64,000 nucleotides of DNA. It comes from JBBARC01 sp040400005. Lineage in GTDB: Bacteria; Pseudomonadota; Alphaproteobacteria; Acetobacterales; Acetobacteraceae. Shown piece after piece: positions 1-11,346 of the stretch. The first letter of the stretch is position 1; each line of letters starts with the position of its first letter. Below the pieces are notes generated by a model that ran no database searches, was not told the origin of the DNA, and saw nothing but the letters and a program-made list of their open reading frames with translations. The position numbers and the translations under genes are program-made. The stretch spans positions 1 through 64,000 of the forward strand of contig JBBARC010000001.1 in NCBI GenBank assembly GCA_040400005.1, written 5' to 3'.

Positions 1-24
1 TAAAAAGGAAAGCCCCAAGAAAGT

Positions 25-142
25 AAGGCTGGTGGGGCGAAGCCGCCCCCCCAGCCCCCCGGCAATTGGTTGGCGGCGTGTGGACGAGCTCCGTCAACAT
101 CACGCCGGGGGTCTGGGGGGGCGGCTTCGCCCCACCAGCCTT
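25..142. repeat. GC-rich dispersed repeat, family 2, copy 1 (both arms)
   Basis: Inverted arms of about 28 bases (GGCTGGTGGGGCGAAGCCG at the left, its near reverse complement at the right) enclose a core with GGCAATTGG and GTCAACATCACGCC. Related copies lie at 19033-19175, 53700-53816 and 56653-56735. It begins 8 bases beyond the greA stop in the sense of greA and may act as its terminator, though no long T-run follows the arm. Confidence 0.75.
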
Positions 143-149
143 GTCTTGC

Positions 150-623
150 CTAAATAAACTTCACGCCCAAAATCTCGTAGCTACGGTCGCCGCCGGGGGC
201 GGGCACGGCGACGGTGTCGCCTTTTTTCTTGCCGATGAGGGCTTTGGCGAGGGGGGACGAGATTGAGAGGCGGGCGAATTTTATGTCGGCTTCGTGGACG
301 CCGACGATTTGGTAGGTGGCTTCGCGTTCGGTTTCTTCATCGACGAGCCAGACGTGGGCGCCGAATTTGACGGTGTCGCCGGTAAGCGTAGAGGGGTCGA
401 TGACTTCGGCGGCGCCGACGACTTCTTCGAGCTCGGCGATGCGGCCTTCGATGAAGGATTGGCGTTCGCGGGCGGCGTGGTATTCGGCGTTTTCCGATAG
501 GTCGCCATGGGCACGGGCTTCGGCGATCGCGACGATGATCGATGGGCGTTCGTGGCTTTTGAGCGTGCGGAGCTCGGTTTCCAAACGCAGCAGGCCGGGC
601 GCGGTCATGGGGAATTTCTGCAC
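150..623 (-). CDS. greA: Transcription elongation factor GreA
   Basis: GreA rescues backtracked RNA polymerase by stimulating cleavage of the 3' end of the transcript. The 157 residues match the usual length: an N-terminal antiparallel coiled coil with the family signature EARAHGDLSENAEYHAA at about residues 35-51, whose acidic tip residues reach the polymerase active site, then a C-terminal FKBP-like domain ending in YEILGVKFI. The start is a GTG, chosen because the translation then opens MQKFPMT as in most GreA proteins; an ATG five codons in is the alternative. It lies downstream of carB on the same strand, a common alphaproteobacterial neighbourhood, after a 200-base gap. A GC-rich repeat begins just past the stop codon. 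Confidence 0.97.
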   Translation of the reverse strand: MQKFPMTAPGLLRLETELRTLKSHERPSIIVAIAEARAHGDLSENAEYHAARERQSFIEGRIAELEEVVGAAEVIDPSTLTGDTVKFGAHVWLVDEETEREATYQIVGVHEADIKFARLSISSPLAKALIGKKKGDTVAVPAPGGDRSYEILGVKFI

Positions 624-825
624 GTTAACGGGTCCTTTGGGACATATGTAAGCGGTTGTTTAGGCACGTTATTTCGGCGCGTTTGCCGGGTTGCGGCCCG
701 GTTGCAGCCCGGTTGCAGACACTAAAACGCCGCGGCGGGCGAACCCGGCGCGTGCGGCGGCGGGGCCGCTTTAAGCGTTTCGGGCGGCCCTGCCGCGACG
801 GAATGTTGCGCCGGCACTGTGCCGG

Positions 826-4086
<3,261 letters not shown>

Positions 4087-4094
4087 GGTTATCC

Positions 4095-4940
4095 TCAATC
4101 GTCGATCTGGCTGCTTGATGGGAGTTCATCAAAATCCATTGTTTTCAGCGTATACACGCGTGTAGCCAATGTTTCCATCAGCGACTCTTCACTGCCTAAA
4201 AGTGAAAAAGCATTTATGTTCATTTGATCAAGTTTAGATAACACGTCGTTTGCTATCGCTGATGGTAGGTTAACTTTCCATATGTGATCATCATGCCGGA
4301 TATCAGGGCCAACAGCGCGGGAATGAGGAAGAAAATGCCAATCATCATCGTAGGACAAAGCGATTGAGTAATCACTCTGCTGCAGAAAATGACGCTTATG
4401 GGTCCTGACATGTTGCCCTAAGCGATAAATTGAGCCTTTCCGGCTTCGGGCCTTCAGCCCAAAAAAGCACTCAAGTAGAATAAATATAGAAACATGATCC
4501 CCAACGGACTGCCTGAACGCGAAGAAACCTGCGACATACGGTGACCTAGTCCAATCGAGAAGGGGTGACGGAAATCCATGGTGCCTGAGATACGCAAGGT
4601 AGTCATAGCTCGGCATATCCTGTTCCCGGATTTCTCTGTCGAATGAAGGGAAATCTGAAGTTATTTGCAATATTTTTTCGTTGCTCGCCGTCTCCCAGCG
4701 ATGGCCCGTTAGCGAATCAATCATCGGTCGCATCAAGTTAACCGTCGAAAAGTAATTCCTAACGGTGTCGGTCGGATGTTGAAAGCGCTCAAGCGTGGTT
4801 TCCAGATCCCAGATGGAACTTCCTTGCCCTCTAAAAAGTAATTTTGACTGGTCGGAGTAGATTCGTTCGCTTTCATCCTTAATTTTCTCAACTAATTTTT
4901 CAAAGCCGCTCCAATCCAGCACGTCGATTTCTTCAATCAT
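4095..4940 (-). CDS. FRG-domain protein inserted between carA and carB
   Basis: The FRG domain is named for a conserved F/Y-R-G motif, seen here in KLLFRGQGSSIWDLETTL near residues 33-50, followed by YLAYLRHHGFPSPLLDW and SPYVAGFFAF, the second conserved block. Its biochemical function is unknown; such genes are often accessory. The 281 residues show no signal peptide or membrane segment. The start is uncertain: ATG 4940 begins MIEEIDVLDWSGF, while ATG 4985 and GTG 5012 would add residues read out of frame from the carB remnant. Sampled lines are about 33-55% GC against roughly 60% nearby, and it is bracketed by 31-bp direct repeats, which argues for horizontal arrival. It has become part of the car operon, with its TGA 8 bases from the carB ATG and a GAGGA ribosome site overlapping its end. 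Confidence 0.85.
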   Translation of the reverse strand: MIEEIDVLDWSGFEKLVEKIKDESERIYSDQSKLLFRGQGSSIWDLETTLERFQHPTDTVRNYFSTVNLMRPMIDSLTGHRWETASNEKILQITSDFPSFDREIREQDMPSYDYLAYLRHHGFPSPLLDWTRSPYVAGFFAFRQSVGDHVSIFILLECFFGLKARSRKGSIYRLGQHVRTHKRHFLQQSDYSIALSYDDDWHFLPHSRAVGPDIRHDDHIWKVNLPSAIANDVLSKLDQMNINAFSLLGSEESLMETLATRVYTLKTMDFDELPSSSQIDD

Positions 4941-4979
4941 TAGAAGCCACACAGAGCAATAACCCAACACTACGACCCG

Positions 4980-5064
4980 TAGCATAGACAGAGAGATGTG
5001 CTTGCCCAGCACTTAGGCCGGCGCCGGGCATAAAAATGGATTTAAGGTCGGTGCGTTTTGGCAT
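4980..5064 (-). pseudogene. carB: Degenerate 5' remnant of carB
   Basis: Directly after the carA stop (TAA-ACCC-ATG) a reading frame opens with the same first ten residues as CarB (MPKRTDLKSI), keeps GAG and, one residue out of register, GQA, and then loses similarity. The first 29 bases are identical to carB; later bases have diverged. It is the original carB start left behind when the FRG gene was inserted. Its good ribosome-site position may still draw ribosomes into a dead frame. Confidence 0.8.
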
Positions 5065-5066
5065 GG
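5036..5066. repeat. 31-bp direct repeat at original carB start (copy 2)
   Basis: Identical to 4058-4088. It lies 2 bases from the carA stop codon and starts the carB remnant. A further 11-base match (GGCCGGCGCCG) lies 9 mismatching bases farther into the remnant. Confidence 0.95.
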
Positions 5067-5068
5067 GT

Positions 5069-6430
5069 TTAGCTGGCCTTCTGCAAAACGGCTGCGAATT
5101 TGGCGAATAAATACTGGCTGTCGCTCGGCCCCGGGCTGGCCTCCGGGTGGTACTGCACCGAAAACGCGCGTTTTTCAGCACACGCAATGCCTTCGTTAGA
5201 CCCATCGAACAGGCTTTTGTGGGTGACCACGACGCCTGCCGGCAGGGACGCTTCATCGACCGCAAAACCGTGGTTCTGGCTGGTGATTTCTACCCGGCCA
5301 GTGGCGAGATCCTGCACCGGCTGATTGGCGCCGCGATGGCCGCGGGCGAGTTTGTAGGTGCGCGCACCCAGGGCAATAGCGAGCAACTGGTGGCCCAGGC
5401 AGATGCCGAAAATGGGAATGCCGGCGGCCATAACGCCCAGAATGGCGGGCACCGCGTACCGGGCGGTGGCGGCGGGGTCGCCCGGGCCGTTGGAGAGGAA
5501 AACGCCATCGGGGGCGTGGGCCAAAATATCTTCCGCCGTGGCGGTGGCGGGCACCACGGTGACCCGGCAGCCGACGGACGCCAGGCTGCGCAAGATATTG
5601 CGTTTGGCGCCGTAGTCCACCGCGACCACGTGGCGGGTGGGGGTGGTTTGCTTAGCCGTGCCGGCGGGCCAGGCCCATAAAGTTTCGGTCCATTCATAGG
5701 ATTGGCCGCAGGTGACGGTGACGGCGAGATCTAACCCTTCCAATCCCGGCCAGGCGGCGGCGCGGGCGATTGCAGTGGGGAGATCGAATTTACCATCGGC
5801 CGGGTATAAAATCACGCCGCTGGGAGCGCCGCCTTCGCGGATGCGCAGGGTGAGGGCGCGGGTATCGACGCCGGCGATGCCGGGGATTTTTTGGGCCACC
5901 AGCCAGGCTTGCAGGGTTTCGGTGGCGCGCCAGTTGGCCGGCTGGGTGATGTCGGCTTTGATCACCAGGCCGCTGGCGGCGATGGCGTGGGCTTCCAAAT
6001 CGGCCGGGTTGACGCCGACATTGCCGATGTGGGGGAAGGTGAAAGTGATTATCTGGCCGGCGAAGGAGGGGTCGGTCAACGTTTCCTGGTAGCCGGTCAT
6101 GCCGGTGGAAAAGCAGACTTCGGCGATGGCTTCCTGGCCTGGCACGGTGTGGGCGCCGAAGCCGGTGCCCCAAAAGATGGTGCCGTCGGCCAGCACTAAC
6201 GCTGCCGTGGCGCCGGGGGGCGGGGCATCTGGCAGGGGGGCGGCATCGGTTGCGGCTTGCAGATCATCCATGGAAAAACCACCCGCGGCCATAACGGCCG
6301 GCCAATGTTTGGAGGGGACGGCGCCGGCCTGACGCCATTTGCGCACAGCTTCGGTGCCGACGCTGGTGAGCTTGGCGGCGGCTTCTATACCGCCGAGACG
6401 ATCGATGATGGTGTCTATGAGCAGGGCCAT
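5069..6430 (-). CDS. carA: Carbamoyl-phosphate synthase small subunit with N-terminal HTH-like domain
   Basis: CarA is the glutaminase subunit feeding ammonia to CarB. The 453 residues include the CPSase small-chain domain (GTGFGAHTVPGQEAIAEV, STGMTGYQETLTDPS, GVDTRALTLRIRE) and a class I glutamine amidotransferase domain with the nucleophile elbow GICLGHQLLAIALG and the His-Glu pair in VQYHPEASPGP. Unusually, about 60 residues precede the catalytic part: LIDTIIDRLGGIEAAAKL followed by VGTEAVRKWRQ looks like a helix-turn-helix of the YdaS/Cro type. I recall an NCBI family (carph-isopro) described on alphaproteobacterial CarA proteins, but cannot check it. The start ATG 6430 begins this domain; a TTG 12 codons upstream is less likely. 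It is divergent from lipA with a 179-base gap. Confidence 0.96.
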   Translation of the reverse strand: MALLIDTIIDRLGGIEAAAKLTSVGTEAVRKWRQAGAVPSKHWPAVMAAGGFSMDDLQAATDAAPLPDAPPPGATAALVLADGTIFWGTGFGAHTVPGQEAIAEVCFSTGMTGYQETLTDPSFAGQIITFTFPHIGNVGVNPADLEAHAIAASGLVIKADITQPANWRATETLQAWLVAQKIPGIAGVDTRALTLRIREGGAPSGVILYPADGKFDLPTAIARAAAWPGLEGLDLAVTVTCGQSYEWTETLWAWPAGTAKQTTPTRHVVAVDYGAKRNILRSLASVGCRVTVVPATATAEDILAHAPDGVFLSNGPGDPAATARYAVPAILGVMAAGIPIFGICLGHQLLAIALGARTYKLARGHRGANQPVQDLATGRVEITSQNHGFAVDEASLPAGVVVTHKSLFDGSNEGIACAEKRAFSVQYHPEASPGPSDSQYLFAKFAAVLQKAS

Positions 6431-6609
6431 GCGGGGGAGTGTAGTGGAAAGTTTTTCCCGCTCCAAGATCGATAGCGGGGGTTGGGAAGTTTTTTCCCAA
6501 AGTCCCGGTGGCGCCCTGCCCTGCTCCTGGTGTGCGGGGTTGGTGCTTGACGTGGACTGGGGTGGTGGTCACTTGCTGAGGTAGGCGTCTTGCTGCGGGA
6601 TTTTGGGCC

Positions 6610-7560
6610 ATGCCGACACGGATTGAAATCGACCATCGCCTGAGCGAGCGCGGCCCGCGGCACCCGGAAAAACTTGCGCGGCCGACCAACCCCATTCAGC
6701 GCAAACCCGATTGGATAAAAGTGCGTGCCCCCGGCCACCCGGTGTGGCGCGAAACCCGCGACCTGATGCGGGCGAATAACCTGGTGACCGTGTGCGAAGA
6801 AGCCGCCTGCCCCAATATTGGCGAGTGCTGGGCGCAGCGCCACGCCACCATGATGATTATGGGCGATACCTGCACACGGGCGTGCAGCTTTTGTAATGTG
6901 CGGACCGGCATGCCGGCAGCGCTGGATGCCGGCGAACCCGCGCGGGTGGCGGATGCCATCGCCAAGCTGGGCCTGCGCCACGTGGTGATAACGTCTGTCG
7001 ATCGCGATGACCTGGCTGATGGCGGGGCGGCGCATTTTGCCGCCGTGATTACCGCTGTGCGGGCAGCAGCACCGGCCACCACCATTGAGATTTTAACCCC
7101 GGATTTTTTGCGCAAACCCGGGGCCGTGGACATTTTGGCGCAAACCCCGCCGGATGTGTTTAACCACAATTTGGAAACGGTGCCGCGGCTTTACCCAAGC
7201 ATTCGGCCGGGGGCGCGGTATTACCAAAGCCTGCGGCTGCTGGACCAAATGAAGGCGGCAAGCCCCGGCATTTTCACTAAATCTGGCATGATGGTGGGGT
7301 TAGGCGAGAACCGCGCCGAAATCACCCAGGTGATGGACGACCTACGCATCGCCGGCGTGGATTTTTTGACCCTGGGGCAATATCTGCAGCCGACCGAAAA
7401 ACACGCCGCCATCGCGCGGTTTATGCCGCCGGCGGAGTTTGCGGAGTTGGCCGAGATTGCCCGGGGTAAGGGGTTTTTGCTGGTGTCCGCCACGCCACTG
7501 ACGCGCAGTTCTTATCATGCGGATGAGGATTTTGCGGCACTCAGGAAGGCACGCGGATGA
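6610..7560 (+). CDS. lipA: Lipoyl synthase (radical SAM)
   Basis: LipA inserts two sulfurs into protein-bound octanoyl chains to make lipoate for the E2 and E1 beta lipoyl domains encoded at 13245-15834. The 316 residues carry both iron-sulfur motifs: the auxiliary cluster CX4CX5C in CEEAACPNIGEC (Cys62, 67, 73) and the radical-SAM CX3CX2C in CTRACSFC (Cys88, 92, 95). The C-terminal RSSYHADEDF contains the Arg-Ser-Ser-Tyr-His motif whose Ser binds the auxiliary cluster. It is divergent from carA. A hairpin element starts 10 bases after the stop and separates it from ratA; lipA-ratA adjacency is common in alphaproteobacteria. Confidence 0.98.
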   Translation: MPTRIEIDHRLSERGPRHPEKLARPTNPIQRKPDWIKVRAPGHPVWRETRDLMRANNLVTVCEEAACPNIGECWAQRHATMMIMGDTCTRACSFCNVRTGMPAALDAGEPARVADAIAKLGLRHVVITSVDRDDLADGGAAHFAAVITAVRAAAPATTIEILTPDFLRKPGAVDILAQTPPDVFNHNLETVPRLYPSIRPGARYYQSLRLLDQMKAASPGIFTKSGMMVGLGENRAEITQVMDDLRIAGVDFLTLGQYLQPTEKHAAIARFMPPAEFAELAEIARGKGFLLVSATPLTRSSYHADEDFAALRKARG

Positions 7561-7570
7561 AGGGAAGAAA

Positions 7571-7695
7571 CTTCTTTTCTGAAGAAAAGAAGCAAAAGAC
7601 TTTTTATAATGCTGGGCCTGGGGCGACCCTGCCACCGAGGTCTCCGAACCAGCGAATTAAAAGTCTTTTTGCTTCTTTTTCTTCAGAAAAAGAAG
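7571..7695. repeat. Hairpin element, full copy A (two arms plus core)
   Basis: Left arm 7571-7604 and right arm 7659-7695 are near reverse complements (AAAAGTCTTTTTGCTTC type), and each arm is itself a 10-base-stem hairpin (CTTCTTTTCT/AGAAAAGAAG). The core holds GGGCCTGGGGC and CCCTGCCACCGAGGTCTCC, shared with the other full copies. The left arm lies 10 bases after the lipA stop and reads as hairpin plus T-run in the lipA sense. Confidence 0.9.
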
Positions 7696-7716
7696 GCCTT
7701 TCCTTCCGGGGGGCCA

Positions 7717-8208
7717 ATGCCGACATTTTCTGAGCGCCAGGTGGTGGGGTATGCGCCTGAGCAGATGTTTGCGTTGGTGGCGGACGTTGGGCGGTATCCG
7801 GAGTTTTTGCCGTGGTGCGTGGGGGCGCATGTGCGGGAGCGCGGGGATACGCATTTGGTTGCTGATTTGACCATTGGGTTTGGGCCGTTTCGGGAGAGTT
7901 TCACCAGCCGGGTGACCTTGGAACCGATGCGGCGGATACGCGTTACCTATGAGAATGGGCCGTTTCATTATCTGAATAATCAATGGGTGTTTGTGGCCAA
8001 TGCGGACGGCACGCGGATTGATTTTTGGGTGGATTTTGAGTTTCGCAGCCGGGTGCTGCAGCGCGCTATTGGGCTTGTGTTTAATGAAGCGGTGCGGCGG
8101 ATGGTGGGTGCTTTTCTTAAACGGGCGAAAGATGTTTATGGTCCGGTGGCGGCGCCAGCCGACCGGCCAGCCGACCCAGTAGAGTTCAAACCGACGGTTT
8201 TATTTTGA
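7717..8208 (+). CDS. RatA/Coq10-type START-domain protein (ubiquinone-binding)
   Basis: The 163 residues match the short bacterial Coq10/RatA family: FSERQVVGYAPEQMFALVADV, PEFLPWCVGAHV, a central GPFRESFTSRV and the C-terminal helix AIGLVFNEAVRRMVGAFLKRA. Coq10 homologues bind ubiquinone and support its delivery to the respiratory chain; the E. coli relative RatA was reported as a ribosome-association toxin. The lipA neighbourhood fits the respiratory role better. The start at MPTFSERQ is chosen because upstream in-frame sequence is translated hairpin element. Codons near the start are GTG- and TTG-rich, as in many genes here. Confidence 0.9.
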   Translation: MPTFSERQVVGYAPEQMFALVADVGRYPEFLPWCVGAHVRERGDTHLVADLTIGFGPFRESFTSRVTLEPMRRIRVTYENGPFHYLNNQWVFVANADGTRIDFWVDFEFRSRVLQRAIGLVFNEAVRRMVGAFLKRAKDVYGPVAAPADRPADPVEFKPTVLF

Positions 8209-8239
8209 TCCTGTTACCATGAAATTGGGAGTTACACAG

Positions 8240-8728
8240 ATGGGTCTATACCAGTTGATGACGGCGACCCTGTTGCTGGCCGGCAGTGCCACGGCCCAAA
8301 CGCCGGCGGCAGCGACGGCTGCTGCGAGCCCGCCCGAGATGACCGCGCCGGCGACCCCTGCGGCACCGCCAGCGGCCAACGTGCCGGCGGTAAAAGCGGA
8401 AGCAGCGAGCCCGGCGCCGGCGGCTGGTGCCATGATGAGCAGCATGGCGCCTGAGAAGATGCCGATGGCTGGCCAGATGGGCAAGAAGGGTAGCGGCATG
8501 CAGGCGAAGTTTGACGCCGCCAACACCACGCATGACGGCAAGCTAACCAAGGAGCAGGCACAGGCTGCCCATATGAAGGGTATCGTTAAGAATTTTGATA
8601 AGGTTGATGCCGACCACAAGGGTTACGTGACGCTTGAGGATATTAACGCTTACCACAAAGCCATGCATTCAAAGAAAAGCATGATGGCGCCAGCCCCCGC
8701 GACGGATGCTGCGCCCGCCGGTAAGTAA
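8240..8728 (+). CDS. Secreted EF-hand-like protein
   Basis: The 162 residues begin with a signal peptide (MGLYQLMTATLLLAGSATAQ, likely cut after ATA or TAQ), then an Ala/Pro-rich spacer of about 60 residues. Two EF-hand-like segments follow: KFDAANTTHDGKLTKEQA and NFDKVDADHKGYVTLEDI. The second has a near-complete 12-residue calcium loop (D-D-K-Y-T-D); the first is degenerate. The tail is Met/Lys/Ala-rich. It probably acts in the periplasm, perhaps binding calcium; no enzyme domain is seen. ATG 8240 is chosen because GGGAG sits 8 bases upstream; ATG 8219 is possible. Confidence 0.75.
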   Translation: MGLYQLMTATLLLAGSATAQTPAAATAAASPPEMTAPATPAAPPAANVPAVKAEAASPAPAAGAMMSSMAPEKMPMAGQMGKKGSGMQAKFDAANTTHDGKLTKEQAQAAHMKGIVKNFDKVDADHKGYVTLEDINAYHKAMHSKKSMMAPAPATDAAPAGK

Positions 8729-8780
8729 ACTATAGGGCCGGAGGTGCACGTAGTCCGTGCGCCTCCGCTGCCCAGTTTAC

Positions 8781-8817
8781 AAAAGTCTTTTTGCTTCTTT
8801 TTCTTCAGAAAAAGAAG
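8781..8817. repeat. Hairpin element, single arm
   Basis: One complete arm (AAAAGTCTTTTTGC...AGAAAAAGAAG) with only traces of core to its left (CTGCCCAGTTTAC). It lies 10 bases after the crcB stop in the crcB sense, where it reads as a hairpin followed by AAAAAGACTTTT. Confidence 0.85.
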
Positions 8818-8827
8818 ATTCTTGCCC

Positions 8828-9214
8828 TTACCTGGCAATGCCCAAAGTCGCCCCAAGCATGGTAGCGGCGAGGCAAAACATGACTGACACCACGATGTTG
8901 GCGAAGGCGCGATGGTGTTCGCCGGCGCGGAGTAGCTCGAAGGTTTGCAGGCTGAAGGCGGAGAAGGTGGTGAAGCCGCCGCACAGGCCGGCCATGACGA
9001 AGGCGCGGGTGGTTTCGGTTTGTGGCAGGCGGCCGTTTTGGGCGGAGAGCACGGCAAACCAGCCGATGGCGAATGAGCCCAAGATGTTGATGATGATGGT
9101 GCCCCACGGGAAGCCGGCGGGGAGCGCACGGGCGGCGGCAAAGGCCAGCACGTAGCGTGCGGTGCTGCCGATGGCGCCGCCCAGCGCCACCAGGATCAGG
9201 GCGGTTGGATTCAT
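8828..9214 (-). CDS. crcB: Fluoride channel CrcB/Fluc
   Basis: Fluc proteins are small dimeric channels that let fluoride leave the cytoplasm. The 128 residues have four hydrophobic segments and the family motifs GGAIGSTARY, GTIIINILGSF and GLCGGFTTFSAFSLQTFELL, which carry the Asn, Phe-box and central sodium-site residues. The start ATG overlaps the mutY stop as ATGA, so the two genes are translationally coupled. No fluoride riboswitch is possible directly upstream because that sequence is mutY coding. A hairpin-element arm follows the stop. Confidence 0.95.
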   Translation of the reverse strand: MNPTALILVALGGAIGSTARYVLAFAAARALPAGFPWGTIIINILGSFAIGWFAVLSAQNGRLPQTETTRAFVMAGLCGGFTTFSAFSLQTFELLRAGEHHRAFANIVVSVMFCLAATMLGATLGIAR

Positions 9215-10284
9215 AGGGCAAGCCCTTTGGCGGTGGATTGGGCGAGGTGTGTGCATTTGCGCATGAGGGACGGTAGCGCCTGTTCGGCCAGGGTGGAAAT
9301 TTTGTGCCAGGTGCCCGGGATGTTGCTGGCGGGTGGGGCGGTTGTGGCGAACAAGTGCAGGCGGAGTTCGAAATGGGTGAAGACGTGGGTGATTTGGCCG
9401 GCGTGGCGCCATGGGGTGCTGGCGTGCGCCGGCATGGGGGCGAGGGCTAGGGCTGCTTGGATTGATAGGGGGGTGGTGTGCCAATCGGTGCCGGGGAGTT
9501 CCATCATGCCGCCGAGCAGGCCTTTGGCGGGGCGGCGGCGCAGGAGGATTTCGGCGTTGTGGTTTTGCAGCCAGAAGGCGGCGCCGTGGCGAATGGGGCG
9601 GGCTGGTTTGACGGCTTTGCGGGGTAGGGTTGCGGCGATGTTTTGGGCGCGGGCCAGGCAGGCGGAGGCCCAGGGGCATGGGGCGCAATCGGGCGTGCGC
9701 CCGCACAGGCTGGCGCCGAGATCGAACAGGGATTGGGCGAAATCTGACGGGTTGGCGATGGCCGCTTGTTGGCTGGCGATGGTTTGCAGGGCGGCGGCGA
9801 TGGCGGGTTTGGCGGCCGGCAAGGGCTGGGTGATTGCGAACAGGCGGGCGATGACGCGTTCGACGTTGCCATCTATCGGCACCACGGGGATGGCGAAGGC
9901 GATGGCGGCGATGGCGCGGGCGGTATAGGGGCCGATGCCGGGTAGGGTTTGTAGGGTGGTGACCTCGGCTGGGAAGTCGCCGCCCAGGGCGGCGACGGCT
10001 TTGGCGCAGGCGTGCAGATTGCGGGCGCGGGCGTAGTAGCCGAGGCCGGCCCAGGCTTGCATGACATCGTCTTGCTCGGCGGCGGCCAGCGCGTGGATGG
10101 TGGGGAAGCGGGCGAGGAAGCGTTGGTAGTAAGGGATGGTGGCGGTGACAGTGGTTTGCTGCAGCATGATTTCGCTGAGCCAGACGTGGTAGGGATCGGG
10201 CAGCACACCCGGCAGTGCCCGCCACGGCAGGGTGCGGCGGTTGCGGTTATACCAGGCAAGTAGATCGGCGGATTGCGGGAGCAT
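9211..10284 (-). CDS. mutY: Adenine DNA glycosylase MutY
   Basis: MutY removes adenine mispaired with 8-oxoguanine. The 357 residues show the catalytic Glu in SEIMLQQTTV, the helix-hairpin-helix LPGIGPYTARAIAA, the catalytic Asp in PIDGNVERV, and a C-terminal Nudix-like recognition domain (HVFTHFELRLHLF near 325). The iron-sulfur loop reads CGRTPDCAPCPWASAC, that is C-X5-C-X2-C-X5-C, one residue shorter in the first gap than the usual C-X6-C-X2-C-X5-C. The start at MLPQSADLLAWYN lies only 11 bases from the divergent dciA start, so the two promoters must lie in each other's coding sequence. Confidence 0.96.
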   Translation of the reverse strand: MLPQSADLLAWYNRNRRTLPWRALPGVLPDPYHVWLSEIMLQQTTVTATIPYYQRFLARFPTIHALAAAEQDDVMQAWAGLGYYARARNLHACAKAVAALGGDFPAEVTTLQTLPGIGPYTARAIAAIAFAIPVVPIDGNVERVIARLFAITQPLPAAKPAIAAALQTIASQQAAIANPSDFAQSLFDLGASLCGRTPDCAPCPWASACLARAQNIAATLPRKAVKPARPIRHGAAFWLQNHNAEILLRRRPAKGLLGGMMELPGTDWHTTPLSIQAALALAPMPAHASTPWRHAGQITHVFTHFELRLHLFATTAPPASNIPGTWHKISTLAEQALPSLMRKCTHLAQSTAKGLAL

Positions 10285-10295
10285 TGGGCGCAGAC

Positions 10296-10769
10296 ATGGC
10301 GAAGCGGGCGGAAACTGGCAATGGGGTTGCCGCGGTTGAGGTGGCGCGGACGTTTTCGACCGTGTCGATTGCAGCACTGGTGCCCAAGGTGACACGGCCG
10401 GCCTTTAAGAAGCGATCGCCGAATGGGGCGCTGTTGATGGCGGATTGGGCGATGGTGGTGGGGCCGGAGATGGCAGCGCAGACGATGCCTGAGCGGCTTT
10501 CGGGCACGACGCTGACCCTTGCGTGCAGCGGGCCGGTGGCGATGGAGCTTTCGCACCAGACGGGTGCGTTGATGGCGCGGATCAATGCGTATGCTGGGCA
10601 GCGATTGGTGGAGACGATTAAATTTGTGCAGAGCGGGCGGGGGCGACCGGCGGCGGCGCGATTAGTGAGAGTGGGGGCGGTGGCGGCGATTGCGGATTTT
10701 CCCGCGGGCGAGGTGCATGATGCGTTGGCGCGGGTGGCGGCGGCGTTAAAGGCGGATGGGCGGGGCTGA
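10296..10769 (+). CDS. DUF721/DciA-family protein
   Basis: The 157 residues match DUF721: ADWAMVVGPEMAAQTMPERL, then LTLACSGPVAMELSHQTGAL and INAYAGQRLVETIKFVQ. DciA loads the replicative helicase DnaB in bacteria lacking DnaC/DnaI, and mutY-dciA adjacency is common in alphaproteobacteria. Start ATG 10296 gives MAKRAETGNG; codons farther in cannot be excluded. The 3' end overlaps the convergent tag gene by 24 bases. Confidence 0.82.
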   Translation: MAKRAETGNGVAAVEVARTFSTVSIAALVPKVTRPAFKKRSPNGALLMADWAMVVGPEMAAQTMPERLSGTTLTLACSGPVAMELSHQTGALMARINAYAGQRLVETIKFVQSGRGRPAAARLVRVGAVAAIADFPAGEVHDALARVAAALKADGRG

Positions 10770-11330
10770 GGCGTTTTTGGGGTGGCAGAAACAGGTGGTA
10801 ACGTGGTCGTTGACCATGCCGCAGGCTTGCATCCAGGCATAGACAATGACGGGGCCGACAAATTTATAGCCGCGCGATTTCAGGGCTTTTGACAAAGCAA
10901 CCGATGTTTCGGTTTGCGCGGGCACCTGGGCGATACTGTGCCAGTGGTTGACCAGGGGGTTGGTGCCGGCGATGGACCAGACGAAAGTTGAAAAATCCTC
11001 GCCCTGATCTTGCATTTTAAGGTAGGCGTTGGCGCTGCCGATGGCTGCGGTGATTTTGGCGCGGCTGCGGATAATACCGGCGTTGGCCATGAGGCGATCG
11101 ATATCTGGCTGGCCATAGCTTGCAATGCGGGCGGGATCGAAACCTTCGAAGGCCTCGCGAAAGGCTTTGCGTTTGCGCAAAATGGTGATCCAGGACAGGC
11201 CGGCCTGGAAACCATCGAGGATGAGTTTTTCCCATAGGGCGCGGCTGTCGTATTCGGGGATGCCCCATTCGGTATCGTGGTAGGATTGATAGAGCGGATC
11301 TTGGCCGGGCCAGGCACAGCGGGTGATCAT
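10746..11330 (-). CDS. tag: DNA-3-methyladenine glycosylase I
   Basis: Tag excises 3-methyladenine from alkylated DNA. The 194 residues open with RCAWPGQDPLYQSYHDTEWG and contain KLILDGFQAGLSWITIL and a conserved Glu in the glycosylase fold. The zinc-site residues are present: Cys near the N-terminus, His in YHDTEWG, and the C-terminal pair in NDHVTTCFCH. It follows lpd on the same strand after 16 bases and probably shares its transcript. Its end overlaps dciA tail to tail. Confidence 0.95.
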   Translation of the reverse strand: MITRCAWPGQDPLYQSYHDTEWGIPEYDSRALWEKLILDGFQAGLSWITILRKRKAFREAFEGFDPARIASYGQPDIDRLMANAGIIRSRAKITAAIGSANAYLKMQDQGEDFSTFVWSIAGTNPLVNHWHSIAQVPAQTETSVALSKALKSRGYKFVGPVIVYAWMQACGMVNDHVTTCFCHPKNASAPPIRL

Positions 11331-11346
11331 GGTTTTGGCAGTCCGG

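Noticed and set aside
8828..10225. 465-codon frame joining crcB to an antisense-like extension
   Set aside because: Only the last 128 codons are CrcB; the rest is Arg/Pro/His-rich and lies over mutY in another frame.
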